Part shown: positions 35,564-44,155 of the stretch, piece after piece
Numbering within the stretch: the stretch's first letter is position 1
Layout of the letters: the number at the start of each line of letters is the position of its first letter
From: an uncultured Draconibacterium sp.
GTDB lineage: Bacteria > Bacteroidota > Bacteroidia > Bacteroidales > Prolixibacteraceae
NCBI RefSeq assembly: GCF_963675585.1
Contig: NZ_OY776414.1
Span: 3,017,001 to 3,081,000 of the forward strand
Direction of reading: 5' to 3'
Length of the DNA: 64,000 nt
Notes under the pieces: model-generated
Database searches by the model: none
The model's input: the letters and a program-made list of their open reading frames with translations, nothing else
What the model was told of the DNA's origin: nothing
Made by a program: the position numbers and the translations under genes

Positions 35564-35932
35564 ATGACAACAGCACAACTACTCATATTAATTGTAATCG
35601 GAATTTTATCGGGAATATTGGCAGGTGTTTTTGGTGTTGGTGGAGCCATCATTGTAATTCCTGCACTGGTCTTTATTCTGGGGCTTTCTCAACACGAAGC
35701 ACAGGGTACCAGTTTAGCGTTTATGCTTCCTCCGGTTGGTATACTTGCCACCTGGAACTATTGGAAAGCCGGGCAGGTAAACTGGAAAATAGCCCTGGTA
35801 CTTTCCGTCACCTTTGTATTGGGAGCTTATCTGGGGTCTCATTTTTCGTTAAACATATCAGACAAAACACTTCGCAAAGCCTTTGGAGTGTTAATGATAG
35901 TACTGGCTTTGAAAATGATATTCTCAAAATAG
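35564..35932 (+). CDS. Half-size TauE/SafE-family membrane protein
   Basis: 122 residues with four hydrophobic helices: about 4-28, 31-50, 75-95 and 100-119. The motif GVFGVGGAIIVIPALVFILG followed by HEAQGTSLAF is the single TauE/SafE repeat; typical family members are about 250 residues with two such repeats. A half-size protein must dimerise to build a full channel (inference). Family members export sulfite, sulfoacetate or related anions. It follows the response regulator by 20 nt on the same strand. Confidence 0.8.
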   Translation: MTTAQLLILIVIGILSGILAGVFGVGGAIIVIPALVFILGLSQHEAQGTSLAFMLPPVGILATWNYWKAGQVNWKIALVLSVTFVLGAYLGSHFSLNISDKTLRKAFGVLMIVLALKMIFSK

Positions 35933-35997
35933 CTAAACATTTGGTTTTGAGTTTAAAATAACTAATTTCGCTTTTCTGAGAAAAAAGTGTTCAACTT

Positions 35998-36028
35998 TTT
36001 GGAAGAATTAAAAAAAGCACTATTTTTG
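35998..36028 (+). promoter_or_regulatory. rpmH promoter
   Basis: TTTG (35998-36001), 19-nt spacer, TATTTTTG (36021-36028): an excellent match to the Bacteroidota consensus TTTG-N19-TAnnTTTG, 41 nt before the rpmH ATG. Confidence 0.65.
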
Positions 36029-36069
36029 CAGTCCGAAAATTAATAGATAACAAGTAAAACTTTATAGAA

Positions 36070-36231
36070 ATGAGTAAAAGAACATTTCAACCATCGAATA
36101 GAAAAAGAAAGAACAAACACGGGTTCAGAGATAGAATGTCGACTATTAGTGGGCAAAAAGTAATTAAAGCCCGTAGAGCAAAAGGTAGAAAAAAATTGAC
36201 CGTTTCAGACGAGCCAAGACATAAAAGATAA
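36070..36231 (+). CDS. rpmH: 50S ribosomal protein L34
   Basis: A 53-residue, very basic protein beginning [20 protein letters not shown], the invariant L34 N-terminus, followed by [20 protein letters not shown] with a short C-terminal extension ([13 protein letters not shown]) usual in Bacteroidota. Structural component of the large ribosomal subunit. It has its own strong promoter and terminator. rnpA and dnaA, its partners in many phyla, are not adjacent; instead the PASTA-rluD-ddl genes follow. Confidence 0.97.
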   Translation: MSKRTFQPSNRKRKNKHGFRDRMSTISGQKVIKARRAKGRKKLTVSDEPRHKR

Positions 36232-36258
36232 GTAATATCTTTCAAGACTTTTTGCGGG

Positions 36259-36287
36259 AAGGTAAAGAATTTAATTCTTTACCTTTT
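36259..36287 (+). terminator. Rho-independent terminator of rpmH
   Basis: Perfect 11-bp stem AAGGTAAAGAA / TTCTTTACCTT with a TTTAA loop, ending in a short T run, 27 nt after the stop codon. The rest of the 316-bp gap to 36547 is AT-rich, with only the next promoter recognisable. Confidence 0.75.
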
Positions 36288-36513
36288 CGTGTTTATAGAC
36301 ATTTGTACCGGCCTGTTTTTCTACAATAGAAGCAAACAATATGGGTAAAACGAACCAGAATTACACAAGCACAAAATTGAAATTCAATAGTTTGTAAGCT
36401 TGCCGGTAATTTCAAAAAACGCTTTAGCAAAAAGATTTTTTACGAATTGCCATTTATTTCAATTTTACCCATTGATTATTGGTTCTTTTTCTTTCAACAT
36501 ACTTTTTTTGATT

Positions 36514-36521
36514 TATTTTTG
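36514..36521 (+). promoter_or_regulatory. Bacteroidota -7 element before the PASTA-rluD-ddl genes
   Basis: TATTTTTG matches TAnnTTTG, 27 nt before the ATG at 36548; no well-spaced TTTG -33 box. Confidence 0.35.
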
Positions 36522-36547
36522 TTCACTTAATAAAGATCCAGAAAGAA

Positions 36548-37348
36548 ATGAGTTTAGGTAAATTTATAGTTAGTCGAACTTTCCTGATAAATCTGTCGAT
36601 TGCCATTGTTCTTGTCGTAGTGATTGTATTCGGAATTCTAAAAGGATTAAACCGATACACACACCACGGAGAAGCATATCCTGTTCCGAATTTAACCGGA
36701 TTAACAATAGAAGAGGCAACAACCAGCGCAGCGTTGAATCACGTAAAAATTGAAATCATCGATTCGGTTTACAACAAAAAATACGAACCCGGAACAGTTG
36801 TCGATCAACAACCCATTGCCAATTCAATGGTAAAAGAAAACCGGTTAATTTTCATTACAATTAATTCGATAGAACCTGAAAAAGTAGTTTTGCCAAAACT
36901 TACCGATATTTCATTTCGCCAGGCACAGGTACTCGTCGAAAATTGCGGACTTTTATTGGGTACTATTTCTTATCAGCCGTCGGAATACAACGATCTGGTA
37001 CTTGATGTAAAACTCGATTCGGTAAGTATTCAGGCAGGAGAAAACGTTATTAAAGGAAGTACAATTGAGTTGGTTGTTGGCCGAAGCAAAGGAAACATTA
37101 AAACACCGCTTCCGAATTTAACCGGATTTACACTGGATGAAGCAACTGTTATTTTAAACGATGCCCGCTTAAATCAGGGAGTACTTATTTACGACAACTC
37201 AATGAAAACAAAACAAGATTCGCTAAACGCACAGGTGTGGAAACAATTGCCAAATCCAAAATTTGTTCCATCGGTCGACCTTGGTTCATCGGTTGATATT
37301 TGGCTCACCGTTGATACAGCAAAAATAAACGAAGCTTACGAAAAATAA
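36548..37348 (+). CDS. PASTA domain-containing membrane protein
   Basis: 266 residues: one N-terminal transmembrane helix (about 13-32, IN to periplasm), then three PASTA repeats (about 43-108, 110-185, 188-262), each with the VPNLTGLTIEEA-type start. PASTA domains bind muropeptides or beta-lactams in Ser/Thr kinases and penicillin-binding proteins; here there is no kinase or transpeptidase domain. Located directly upstream of rluD and ddl (10-nt gap), a conserved Bacteroidota trio, so a cell-wall-linked role is likely (inference). Confidence 0.9.
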   Translation: MSLGKFIVSRTFLINLSIAIVLVVVIVFGILKGLNRYTHHGEAYPVPNLTGLTIEEATTSAALNHVKIEIIDSVYNKKYEPGTVVDQQPIANSMVKENRLIFITINSIEPEKVVLPKLTDISFRQAQVLVENCGLLLGTISYQPSEYNDLVLDVKLDSVSIQAGENVIKGSTIELVVGRSKGNIKTPLPNLTGFTLDEATVILNDARLNQGVLIYDNSMKTKQDSLNAQVWKQLPNPKFVPSVDLGSSVDIWLTVDTAKINEAYEK

Positions 37349-37358
37349 TTTAGAAGAA

Positions 37359-38399
37359 ATGGAAGAATTTGAAAACGACAACGAAGAGCTGGAAGAAGGT
37401 GTTTTATACGAACATTTCAAATTCACTGTGGATGCCGGTCAGTCTTCCCTTCGCATAGATAAGTTTCTGTCGAACCGGATGGAAAATGCATCAAGAAGCC
37501 GCTTGCAGGCAGCTGCCGATGCAGGAAATATTTTGGTCGATGGCAAATCGGTAAGATCGAATTACAAGGTAAAACCCAATCAGGAGATTGTAATTGTTAT
37601 GGATTATCCGCGTCGCGAACTAAAAATAATTGCCGAGGATATTCCTTTAAACATTGTGTACGAAGACGACGATTTGATGGTAATCAACAAACCTCCCGGG
37701 TTGGTAGTACACCCCGGGCATGGCAATTACTCCGGGACCCTGGTAAACGCTCTGGCCTGGTATTTTAAAGATCTTCCTTTATTTAACAGCCAGGACCCGC
37801 GGCCGGGACTTGTTCACCGCATTGATAAAGACACATCGGGTTTAATGGTAGTGGCCAAAACCGAGCAGGCAAAAAATAATCTTGCACTTCAGTTTTTCGA
37901 AAAAACAACCGAACGCCGCTATCAGGCTTTGGTGTGGGGAAGCGTAAAGGAAGACGAAGGAACAGTTACCGGAAACGTTGGCCGCAGTTTAAAAAACAGA
38001 CAGGTTTTTACTGTTTTCCCTGACGGCGATTATGGCAAACATGCAGTAACCCATTACAAAGTTTTACGCCGCATTGGTTATGTTACTTTGGTTGAATGCC
38101 GACTGGAAACGGGACGCACACACCAGATCAGGGTGCACATGAAACACATTAACCACACCCTTTTTAACGACTCGAATTATGGTGGCGACCAAATTTTAAG
38201 AGGGACCACTTTTAGCAAATACAAACAGTTTGTACAAAACTGTTTTACCATATTGCCGCGACAGGCATTACACGCAAAAACACTGGGTTTTACCCATCCT
38301 AGCACAGGAGAAAAAATGTTATTTAATTCGGAGTTGCCCGAAGACATGGCAACGGCCATTGAAAAATGGGAAAATTACATAGCCACCAGAAATGAATAA
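37359..38399 (+). CDS. rluD: RluA/RluD-family 23S rRNA pseudouridine synthase
   Basis: 346 residues: N-terminal S4 RNA-binding domain (about 20-85, LRIDKFLSNRM), then the RluA catalytic domain with the motif GLVHRIDKDTSGLMVVAKT holding the catalytic Asp, and RTHQIRVHMKHINH. Isomerises uridine to pseudouridine in 23S rRNA, probably in helix 69 if truly RluD; the exact target within the family is inferred. It overlaps the start of ddl by 8 nt, implying translational coupling. Confidence 0.9.
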   Translation: MEEFENDNEELEEGVLYEHFKFTVDAGQSSLRIDKFLSNRMENASRSRLQAAADAGNILVDGKSVRSNYKVKPNQEIVIVMDYPRRELKIIAEDIPLNIVYEDDDLMVINKPPGLVVHPGHGNYSGTLVNALAWYFKDLPLFNSQDPRPGLVHRIDKDTSGLMVVAKTEQAKNNLALQFFEKTTERRYQALVWGSVKEDEGTVTGNVGRSLKNRQVFTVFPDGDYGKHAVTHYKVLRRIGYVTLVECRLETGRTHQIRVHMKHINHTLFNDSNYGGDQILRGTTFSKYKQFVQNCFTILPRQALHAKTLGFTHPSTGEKMLFNSELPEDMATAIEKWENYIATRNE

Positions 38400-39381
38400 A
38401 ACAAACAAACCCAATATTGCAGTAATTGCAGGAGGAGATTCTTCCGAATTTATTGTGTCTGTTAAAAGCGGAGCAAACGTTTTAAAAGCAGTTGATTCAG
38501 CCAAATTCAGTCCCTGGCTGGTACAGATGCAAGGTAAAAACTGGGAAGTTTTTAAGGAAGGAAAAAAAGTGGCCGACATCGACAAATCGGATTTTAGCTT
38601 TCAGTTGAACAACGAAAAAATAGCTTTCGATTTTGCATACATCACCATTCATGGTACACCGGGCGAAGACGGCATTTTACAAGCCTATTTCGAGTTAATG
38701 CAAATTCCTTATTCAACTTGCAATGTGCACTCTTCGTCGCTAACGTTTAACAAATGGATTTGCAACAATTACCTGCGCAACCTGGGTGTTGTAATGGCCA
38801 ATTCAATAAAACTGAACAAAGGAACTGGCGTCGATGTACATAAAATTGTCGAAAAACTGGGACTTCCGTTGTTTGTAAAACCCAATGCCGGTGGATCGAG
38901 CTTTGGAGTAAGCAAAGTAAAAGAACTTTCCCAGCTTGAAGAAGCCATTGAAAAAGCTTGGATTGAAAGCGATGAAGCGCTAATTGAACAGTTTATTGAT
39001 GGCAAAGAATTTACCTGCGGAGTTGTACGACTTCAGGGTGAAAAAGTAGTATTCCCAATTACTGAAGTGCTTCCTAAAAACGAATTCTTTGATTTTGAAG
39101 CAAAATATACTCCGGGAGCCACCGAAGAAATTACACCGGCTCGTTTGCCTAAACATCTGTTCGAAAAATGCCAGCAATTAACTTCTGAAATTTACGACAT
39201 GTGTGAATGCTCGGGTATTGTTCGGATCGACTTTATTTTAAAAAACGAAACGTTCTATTTTCTGGAAGTAAATACTACCCCGGGAATGACAGCCACCAGT
39301 TTTATTCCCCAGCAAATTGCTGCCATGGGAAAAACTTTACAAGAAATAATTACGCAAATTATTGAAGATAAGCTGAATTAA
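38392..39381 (+). CDS. ddl: D-alanine--D-alanine ligase
   Basis: ATP-grasp enzyme joining two D-alanines for the peptidoglycan stem peptide. 329 residues with the N-terminal domain (IAVIAGGDSSEFIVS, HGTPGEDGILQAYFE), ATP-grasp lysine loop LPLFVKPNAGGSSFGVSKV, catalytic EQFIDGKEFTCGV and the C-terminal RIDFILKN and LEVNTTPGMTATS metal-binding motifs. It overlaps rluD by 8 nt and closes the PASTA-rluD-ddl operon. Together with murA it shows peptidoglycan synthesis genes spread over this window. Confidence 0.95.
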   Translation: MNKTNKPNIAVIAGGDSSEFIVSVKSGANVLKAVDSAKFSPWLVQMQGKNWEVFKEGKKVADIDKSDFSFQLNNEKIAFDFAYITIHGTPGEDGILQAYFELMQIPYSTCNVHSSSLTFNKWICNNYLRNLGVVMANSIKLNKGTGVDVHKIVEKLGLPLFVKPNAGGSSFGVSKVKELSQLEEAIEKAWIESDEALIEQFIDGKEFTCGVVRLQGEKVVFPITEVLPKNEFFDFEAKYTPGATEEITPARLPKHLFEKCQQLTSEIYDMCECSGIVRIDFILKNETFYFLEVNTTPGMTATSFIPQQIAAMGKTLQEIITQIIEDKLN

Positions 39382-39446
39382 CAATTGTGAATAACCCCGG
39401 TTAAAAATACTTGCAATTTTAACTTGTGACCGGAAGTGTAATTGTA

Positions 39447-39454
39447 TACTTTTG
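39447..39454 (+). promoter_or_regulatory. Bacteroidota -7 element upstream of dnaB
   Basis: TACTTTTG matches TAnnTTTG, 55 nt before the ATG; a CTTG about 20 nt upstream is a weak -33 candidate. Confidence 0.4.
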
Positions 39455-39509
39455 AAGCGAAACAATGTCAAAATTCTAAACATTTTTTTGATTCTTGATA
39501 AAGTAAAAT

Positions 39510-41045
39510 ATGGCAGAACGTAGAAAATCGAACCAGCAGAAACAGCAGTCGACAATTGATCAGATTAACGCACAATACGGGAAATTACCACCGCAGGCAA
39601 TTGAAGTAGAAGAAGCCGTATTGGGTGCTCTGATGCTTGAACGTGACGCCTACATTACAGTTGCCGATACCATCGACACCAACAGTTTTTACAAAGAAGA
39701 ACACCGCAAAATATTTGATGCCATTAAAACCTTGTCGGGGAAAGAAAAACCCGTTGACCTTTTAATGGTAACACAGGAATTAAAAGACCGCGAACAACTG
39801 GATGAAGTTGGTGGTCCGGGTTTTATTACACAATTAACACGCCGTGTGGCTTCTGCGGCCCACATCGAATTCCACGCACGAATAATTGCACAAAAATACA
39901 TGCAGCGCGAGTTGATTCGCGTTTCATCTGAAATTCAGGCAAAATCATACGACGACACGGTTGATGTGGATGATTTGCTCGATTTTTCGGAAGCTGCACT
40001 TTTCCAGGTTTCTGAAGGAAATATAAAAAAGGAAACCATTCCGATTAAACCCATTTTGAACCAGGCAGTACTTCAAATTGAGGCTGCACGAAGCAAACCT
40101 GACGGTTTAAGTGGTGTCCCTTCCGGATTCTCTGCTGTAGACCGTATAACATCGGGTTGGGAACGTTCTGCTCTGATTATTTTGGCTGCACGTCCAGCAA
40201 TGGGGAAAACCGCCTTTGTACTTTCTATGGCCCGAAACATGGCTGTTGAACACAGACAGGCAGTGGCAATATTTTCGCTTGAGATGTCATCCTTACAATT
40301 GGTAAACCGTTTAATATCGGCTGAAACGGAATTGGGTGGTGAAAAAATTAAAACCGGTAAACTGGAAGATTACGAGTGGACACAACTCAACCAGCGTATA
40401 AAAGCGCTCGATACCGCTCCCATATTCATTGATGATACACCGGCACTTTCAATTTTTGAATTCAGGGCAAAATGCCGTCGCCTGAAAATGCAGCACAAAA
40501 TTGACATTATCATCGTCGATTATCTTCAGTTGATGACCGCCGGTTCCGACAATCGAGGAAGCCGTGAACAGGAAGTGAGTATGATTTCGCGGTCGTTAAA
40601 GGCAATTGCAAAGGAACTTGATGTTCCAATTATTGCGCTATCGCAGCTGAGTCGTGCCGTTGAATCGCGCGAAGGAAAACGTCCGCAGCTTTCCGACTTA
40701 CGTGAATCGGGAGCAATTGAGCAGGATGCAGATATTGTTTGTTTTATCCACCGCCCGGAATACTTTGGTATTACTGAAGATGAATCGGGAAACTCGTTAC
40801 TGGGTGTGGCCGAGCTGATTATTGCAAAACACCGTAATGGAGCCACCGCCGATGTTCACCTGCGTTTCCAGAAGCACATGGCGAAATTCTCGGATATGGA
40901 TCCGCAATTCAGCAACGATTACCAGGGAAATGTACAAACGCTTCCATCGGCTATGAATGCTGATGACGATTCGATGAGTGCCGGCATGCAAACCAACCAT
41001 AGTTTCGACTCGCAGAACATTTCTACCAGCGATGCACCTTTTTAA
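39510..41045 (+). CDS. dnaB: Replicative DNA helicase DnaB
   Basis: Hexameric 5'-3' helicase of the replication fork. 511 residues: N-terminal DnaB_N helical domain (about 20-125, LPPQAIEVEEAVLGALML), linker, and RecA-like C-terminal domain with Walker A ARPAMGKTAF (about 230), Walker B IIIVDYLQLM, LSQLSRAVESRE and an arginine finger region. The C-terminal tail (about 465-511) is Ser/Met/Asp-rich and disordered. No intein is present. Placed after ddl and before the secreted protein at 41200. Confidence 0.97.
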   Translation: MAERRKSNQQKQQSTIDQINAQYGKLPPQAIEVEEAVLGALMLERDAYITVADTIDTNSFYKEEHRKIFDAIKTLSGKEKPVDLLMVTQELKDREQLDEVGGPGFITQLTRRVASAAHIEFHARIIAQKYMQRELIRVSSEIQAKSYDDTVDVDDLLDFSEAALFQVSEGNIKKETIPIKPILNQAVLQIEAARSKPDGLSGVPSGFSAVDRITSGWERSALIILAARPAMGKTAFVLSMARNMAVEHRQAVAIFSLEMSSLQLVNRLISAETELGGEKIKTGKLEDYEWTQLNQRIKALDTAPIFIDDTPALSIFEFRAKCRRLKMQHKIDIIIVDYLQLMTAGSDNRGSREQEVSMISRSLKAIAKELDVPIIALSQLSRAVESREGKRPQLSDLRESGAIEQDADIVCFIHRPEYFGITEDESGNSLLGVAELIIAKHRNGATADVHLRFQKHMAKFSDMDPQFSNDYQGNVQTLPSAMNADDDSMSAGMQTNHSFDSQNISTSDAPF

Positions 41046-41199
41046 CGTGAACCAAAGCAGGAATTAGTTGTATCTCTTTCAGGTGGTTTATAAATGATTT
41101 ATAATTTTTAACATCTGCAGATAATACTTGCTTGGCCTGTTCAGGATTAAGTTATTATCTTGCGACTGAATCAATTAGTTTGATTGCAATTTGAAAGAA

Positions 41200-42459
41200 A
41201 TGAAACTACGAATAGTACTACTCTCCCTACTTGTTATTTTTGCGGTGCAGGCAAAAGCCGTTCATTTGCTCATACCAATGGACGATGCACAAAAAGACCA
41301 TTTAAAATCGTACGGTATTACGTATTGGGCGCTGGGTAAAAACATTGAAGTTAAATGGTTACTGAATTACAGAGGCGGTAGCTTTTTAATGCAATATTAT
41401 CCCGAAATCGAAAACGAATGTGTGGTTCGAGGTGTTTCTGTTGAATCGATTACCGATGCACAGGCTTCCGCCATTTTAAACGAAATTGCACAACCCGATG
41501 TGAATCAGGACGCGGTGGCCATGAACAAAGCTCCTAAAATTGCAGTTTATTCGCCCCCCAACAAACAGCCCTGGGACGATGCAGTAACCCTGGTTCTTAC
41601 CTATGCCGAAATTGATTACGACATTATTTACGACGAGGAAATAATCAATGGCGAGCTGGCCGATTACGACTGGCTACACCTTCACCACGAAGATTTTACC
41701 GGACAATTTGGGAAGTTCTGGCGTTCGTATCAACACATGCCATGGTACCAGCAGGAAGTAAGTATTAATAAAAAACTAGCCGAACAAATGGGTTTTATGA
41801 AGGTTTCGGAAATGAAATCGTTTGTAACCCGCGAAATTCAGAAATATGTAAAAAACGGAGGCTTTTTATTTGCCATGTGCGCTGCCACCGATACCTACGA
41901 CATTTCGCTGGCAGCTGTTGGGGTCGACATTTGCGAAACCATGTTTGATGGCGACCCGATGGAAGCGAATGTAGATGAGAAACTGGATTTTAAAAACACC
42001 TTTGCCTTTGAAAATTTCAAACTCGAGAAAAATCCGTATCAATACGAGTTTTCGAATATTGATGCTACCGACCACCGTCATGTAGCGCGCGAAAACGACT
42101 ATTTCACCTTGTTTGATTTTTCGGCAAAATGGGATCCGATTCCAACCATGCTATGTCAAAACCACCGCAACCTGATAAAAGGATTTATGGGGCAAACCAC
42201 AGCCTATCGTAAGGAAGTATTAAAATCGAATGTGCTGGTAATGGGAGAAAATAAACCGGCCCGCGAAGCACGTTACATTCATGGAGAACAAGGAAAAGGA
42301 TTCTGGACTTTTTATGGAGGCCACGATCCGGAAGATTACCGCCATTTGGTTGGTGATGCTCCAACCGATTTGAGTTTGCATCCCAATTCACCGGGTTATC
42401 GTTTAATACTGAATAACGTTTTGTTTCCGGCTGCCAAAAAGAAAAAGCGGAAAACCTAA
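41200..42459 (+). CDS. Conserved secreted Bacteroidota protein (often mis-named asparagine synthetase B)
   Basis: 419 residues from the ATG at 41200, with a signal peptide (about 1-20, cleavage after AKA); a TTG nine bases upstream is a less likely start. The family is highly conserved in Bacteroidota: HLLIPMDDAQKDHLKSYGI, APKIAVYSPPNKQPWDDAV, YDWLHLHHEDFTG, FLFAMCAATDT and WTFYGGHDPEDY are near-invariant as recalled. None of the glutaminase or ATP-pyrophosphatase motifs of AsnB is present, so the common database name is misleading. Layout (GG-FLFAMC, GGHDPEDY) hints at a glutamine-amidotransferase-like fold (inference). Exported; function unknown. Confidence 0.85.
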   Translation: MKLRIVLLSLLVIFAVQAKAVHLLIPMDDAQKDHLKSYGITYWALGKNIEVKWLLNYRGGSFLMQYYPEIENECVVRGVSVESITDAQASAILNEIAQPDVNQDAVAMNKAPKIAVYSPPNKQPWDDAVTLVLTYAEIDYDIIYDEEIINGELADYDWLHLHHEDFTGQFGKFWRSYQHMPWYQQEVSINKKLAEQMGFMKVSEMKSFVTREIQKYVKNGGFLFAMCAATDTYDISLAAVGVDICETMFDGDPMEANVDEKLDFKNTFAFENFKLEKNPYQYEFSNIDATDHRHVARENDYFTLFDFSAKWDPIPTMLCQNHRNLIKGFMGQTTAYRKEVLKSNVLVMGENKPAREARYIHGEQGKGFWTFYGGHDPEDYRHLVGDAPTDLSLHPNSPGYRLILNNVLFPAAKKKKRKT

Positions 42460-42466
42460 ACAGGCT

Positions 42467-44155
42467 TTACTCCTTTTCTGTTTTAACGCGAAGAGTAGTC
42501 TCACCGGTCAAAACTTCACCCAACTTTGTTACAGCAGTTATTGTAATCGTATAGGCACCGTCTATGTCGCTGGTAAAAAACGTTACGTTTTGTATCTTTT
42601 CCCCGGTATTCCAGTCAGCCGTGCTCCAGTGCAACAAACGTCTTAAATCGGGAATACGATTATCTTTTATTAATTTTTCAACCTTAAAATCGTTATACGA
42701 ATCGGTTAAAGGATAAATCAAACGATTCATGGTTTCCAGCTGGCTTGCGTCGCTAAAGTTCTTTTTGTAAGTAAAAACCGACACAATACCGTTAAACACC
42801 TGGTCTTTATAAAAATAATTCTGCGGTATTACATTTATTTGCTCAACAACATTGTAATCGAGCAAGGCCAGTTCTGTGTTGTCGGGATAATATACACCAT
42901 CGACAAAAACGGCCGGATTATCGCCCAATTGGAAATTGGTTTCCGGATTGGTAAGAAACAAAAGTTGCTCACCTTTTCGTTTTTGAAAATGTACGGTCGG
43001 TGTTAACTCATAAAAATACTCGGCAATCGAATCGAGGCGGGTAAAATCCTTTAAAAATACCTTCTGATATACATCACCAAAAAAGTCGGGTTCTACATTT
43101 TTCGAATCCATATTATGCAGAGCAATATTGCTCTGACCAAATTTCTTCTGCAACTGACTAAAAACATACATCCGTTTACATTCATCCCATGTGCGCTCAT
43201 CCAACTCAAGTTTTATTTTCTCCGGCATTTGTTTAAATCCGTTTACAAAACTTTCGTCAAAACGAATAACAGCTTCTTCGCCCGGCAAATTAAAAACAAT
43301 ATCTTTTTCGCCTTGTTCAGGTTTTAACAAAAAGCGAAAGGCCCCGTTTTTGTCCGTTTTTGCATAGTCAATCTGAACTGTCTCTCCGGGAAACGACATC
43401 ACAATTTCTTTATCCGGGATGAACTGATTGTTGTACTTATTTATCAAGGTTCCTGAAAGTAAGAAGCCATTGTAATCGGGGTAATACTTAATTTCGTTTA
43501 CTGTTTGCGAATTTGTATTGTATGTAACCTGCTGCAGATATCCTTTAAGTTTAGGGCTGAGTTTTGGTGCTACTGAAACGCTGTATACAAGTGATTCGTC
43601 AAATGTTTTGTCGGTGTAAAAAGCCAACTCAACTTTCTCGCGACAGTTATATTCGCTTTTATTCAGATCAATCCGAATCTGTCCTTCCAGATTTTCAGAA
43701 ACCATCTCGGCAGATGAATCCGGAGTTTTATTAAGGCCGTTGTTTTGCGAGGGATTAACAACCATTATTTTAGAGCTGGCAAAGGCGTTTTCTCCAAAAT
43801 TTTTGGCCCAATTTGTATACACAAGTAAGTGGTATATTCCGGTTGAAAGTGTATCGGGAATTGTTATTGAGCTTGTCCCAACACCAGCTTCAAGCAAAAT
43901 CTTCTTTCGAACCAAAGACTGATTTTTATCCGAAACAAACTCCACAAAAGCCAGATTACTAATTGTTTTTCCGGGCAAATCCTTTTGATTGCTCACATAA
44001 ACTGTCAGCCACATTTCATCACCCGGCAATACACACTTCTCGCTAACATGAATGTTTATTTCCTCTTTTGGCAATCCGGTATTTTGAGCCCGCGACACCG
44101 AAACAAACAGAACCAGGGCATATGCGATATATACTATTTTTTTCATTTGTTTCAT
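42467..44155 (-). CDS. Secreted protein with MG2-like and carboxypeptidase-regulatory-like domains
   Basis: 562 residues, signal peptide 1-23. An N-terminal MG2-like (alpha-2-macroglobulin-type) beta-sandwich (about 28-145, CVLPGDEMWLTVYVSN, GIYHLLVYTNW), a carboxypeptidase-regulatory-like sandwich (about 225-300, LLSGTLINKYNN, TDKNGAFRF), and a plug-like segment (about 425-470, NPAVFVDGVYY, VEQINVIPQN, FNGIVSVFTYK) resembling TonB-receptor plugs. Last gene of a four-gene operon; its ATG immediately follows the stop codon of the DUF4249 gene. Likely an accessory exported partner of the TonB-dependent receptor. It converges with the gene ending at 42459, 7 nt away. Confidence 0.75.
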   Translation of the reverse strand: MKQMKKIVYIAYALVLFVSVSRAQNTGLPKEEINIHVSEKCVLPGDEMWLTVYVSNQKDLPGKTISNLAFVEFVSDKNQSLVRKKILLEAGVGTSSITIPDTLSTGIYHLLVYTNWAKNFGENAFASSKIMVVNPSQNNGLNKTPDSSAEMVSENLEGQIRIDLNKSEYNCREKVELAFYTDKTFDESLVYSVSVAPKLSPKLKGYLQQVTYNTNSQTVNEIKYYPDYNGFLLSGTLINKYNNQFIPDKEIVMSFPGETVQIDYAKTDKNGAFRFLLKPEQGEKDIVFNLPGEEAVIRFDESFVNGFKQMPEKIKLELDERTWDECKRMYVFSQLQKKFGQSNIALHNMDSKNVEPDFFGDVYQKVFLKDFTRLDSIAEYFYELTPTVHFQKRKGEQLLFLTNPETNFQLGDNPAVFVDGVYYPDNTELALLDYNVVEQINVIPQNYFYKDQVFNGIVSVFTYKKNFSDASQLETMNRLIYPLTDSYNDFKVEKLIKDNRIPDLRRLLHWSTADWNTGEKIQNVTFFTSDIDGAYTITITAVTKLGEVLTGETTLRVKTEKE

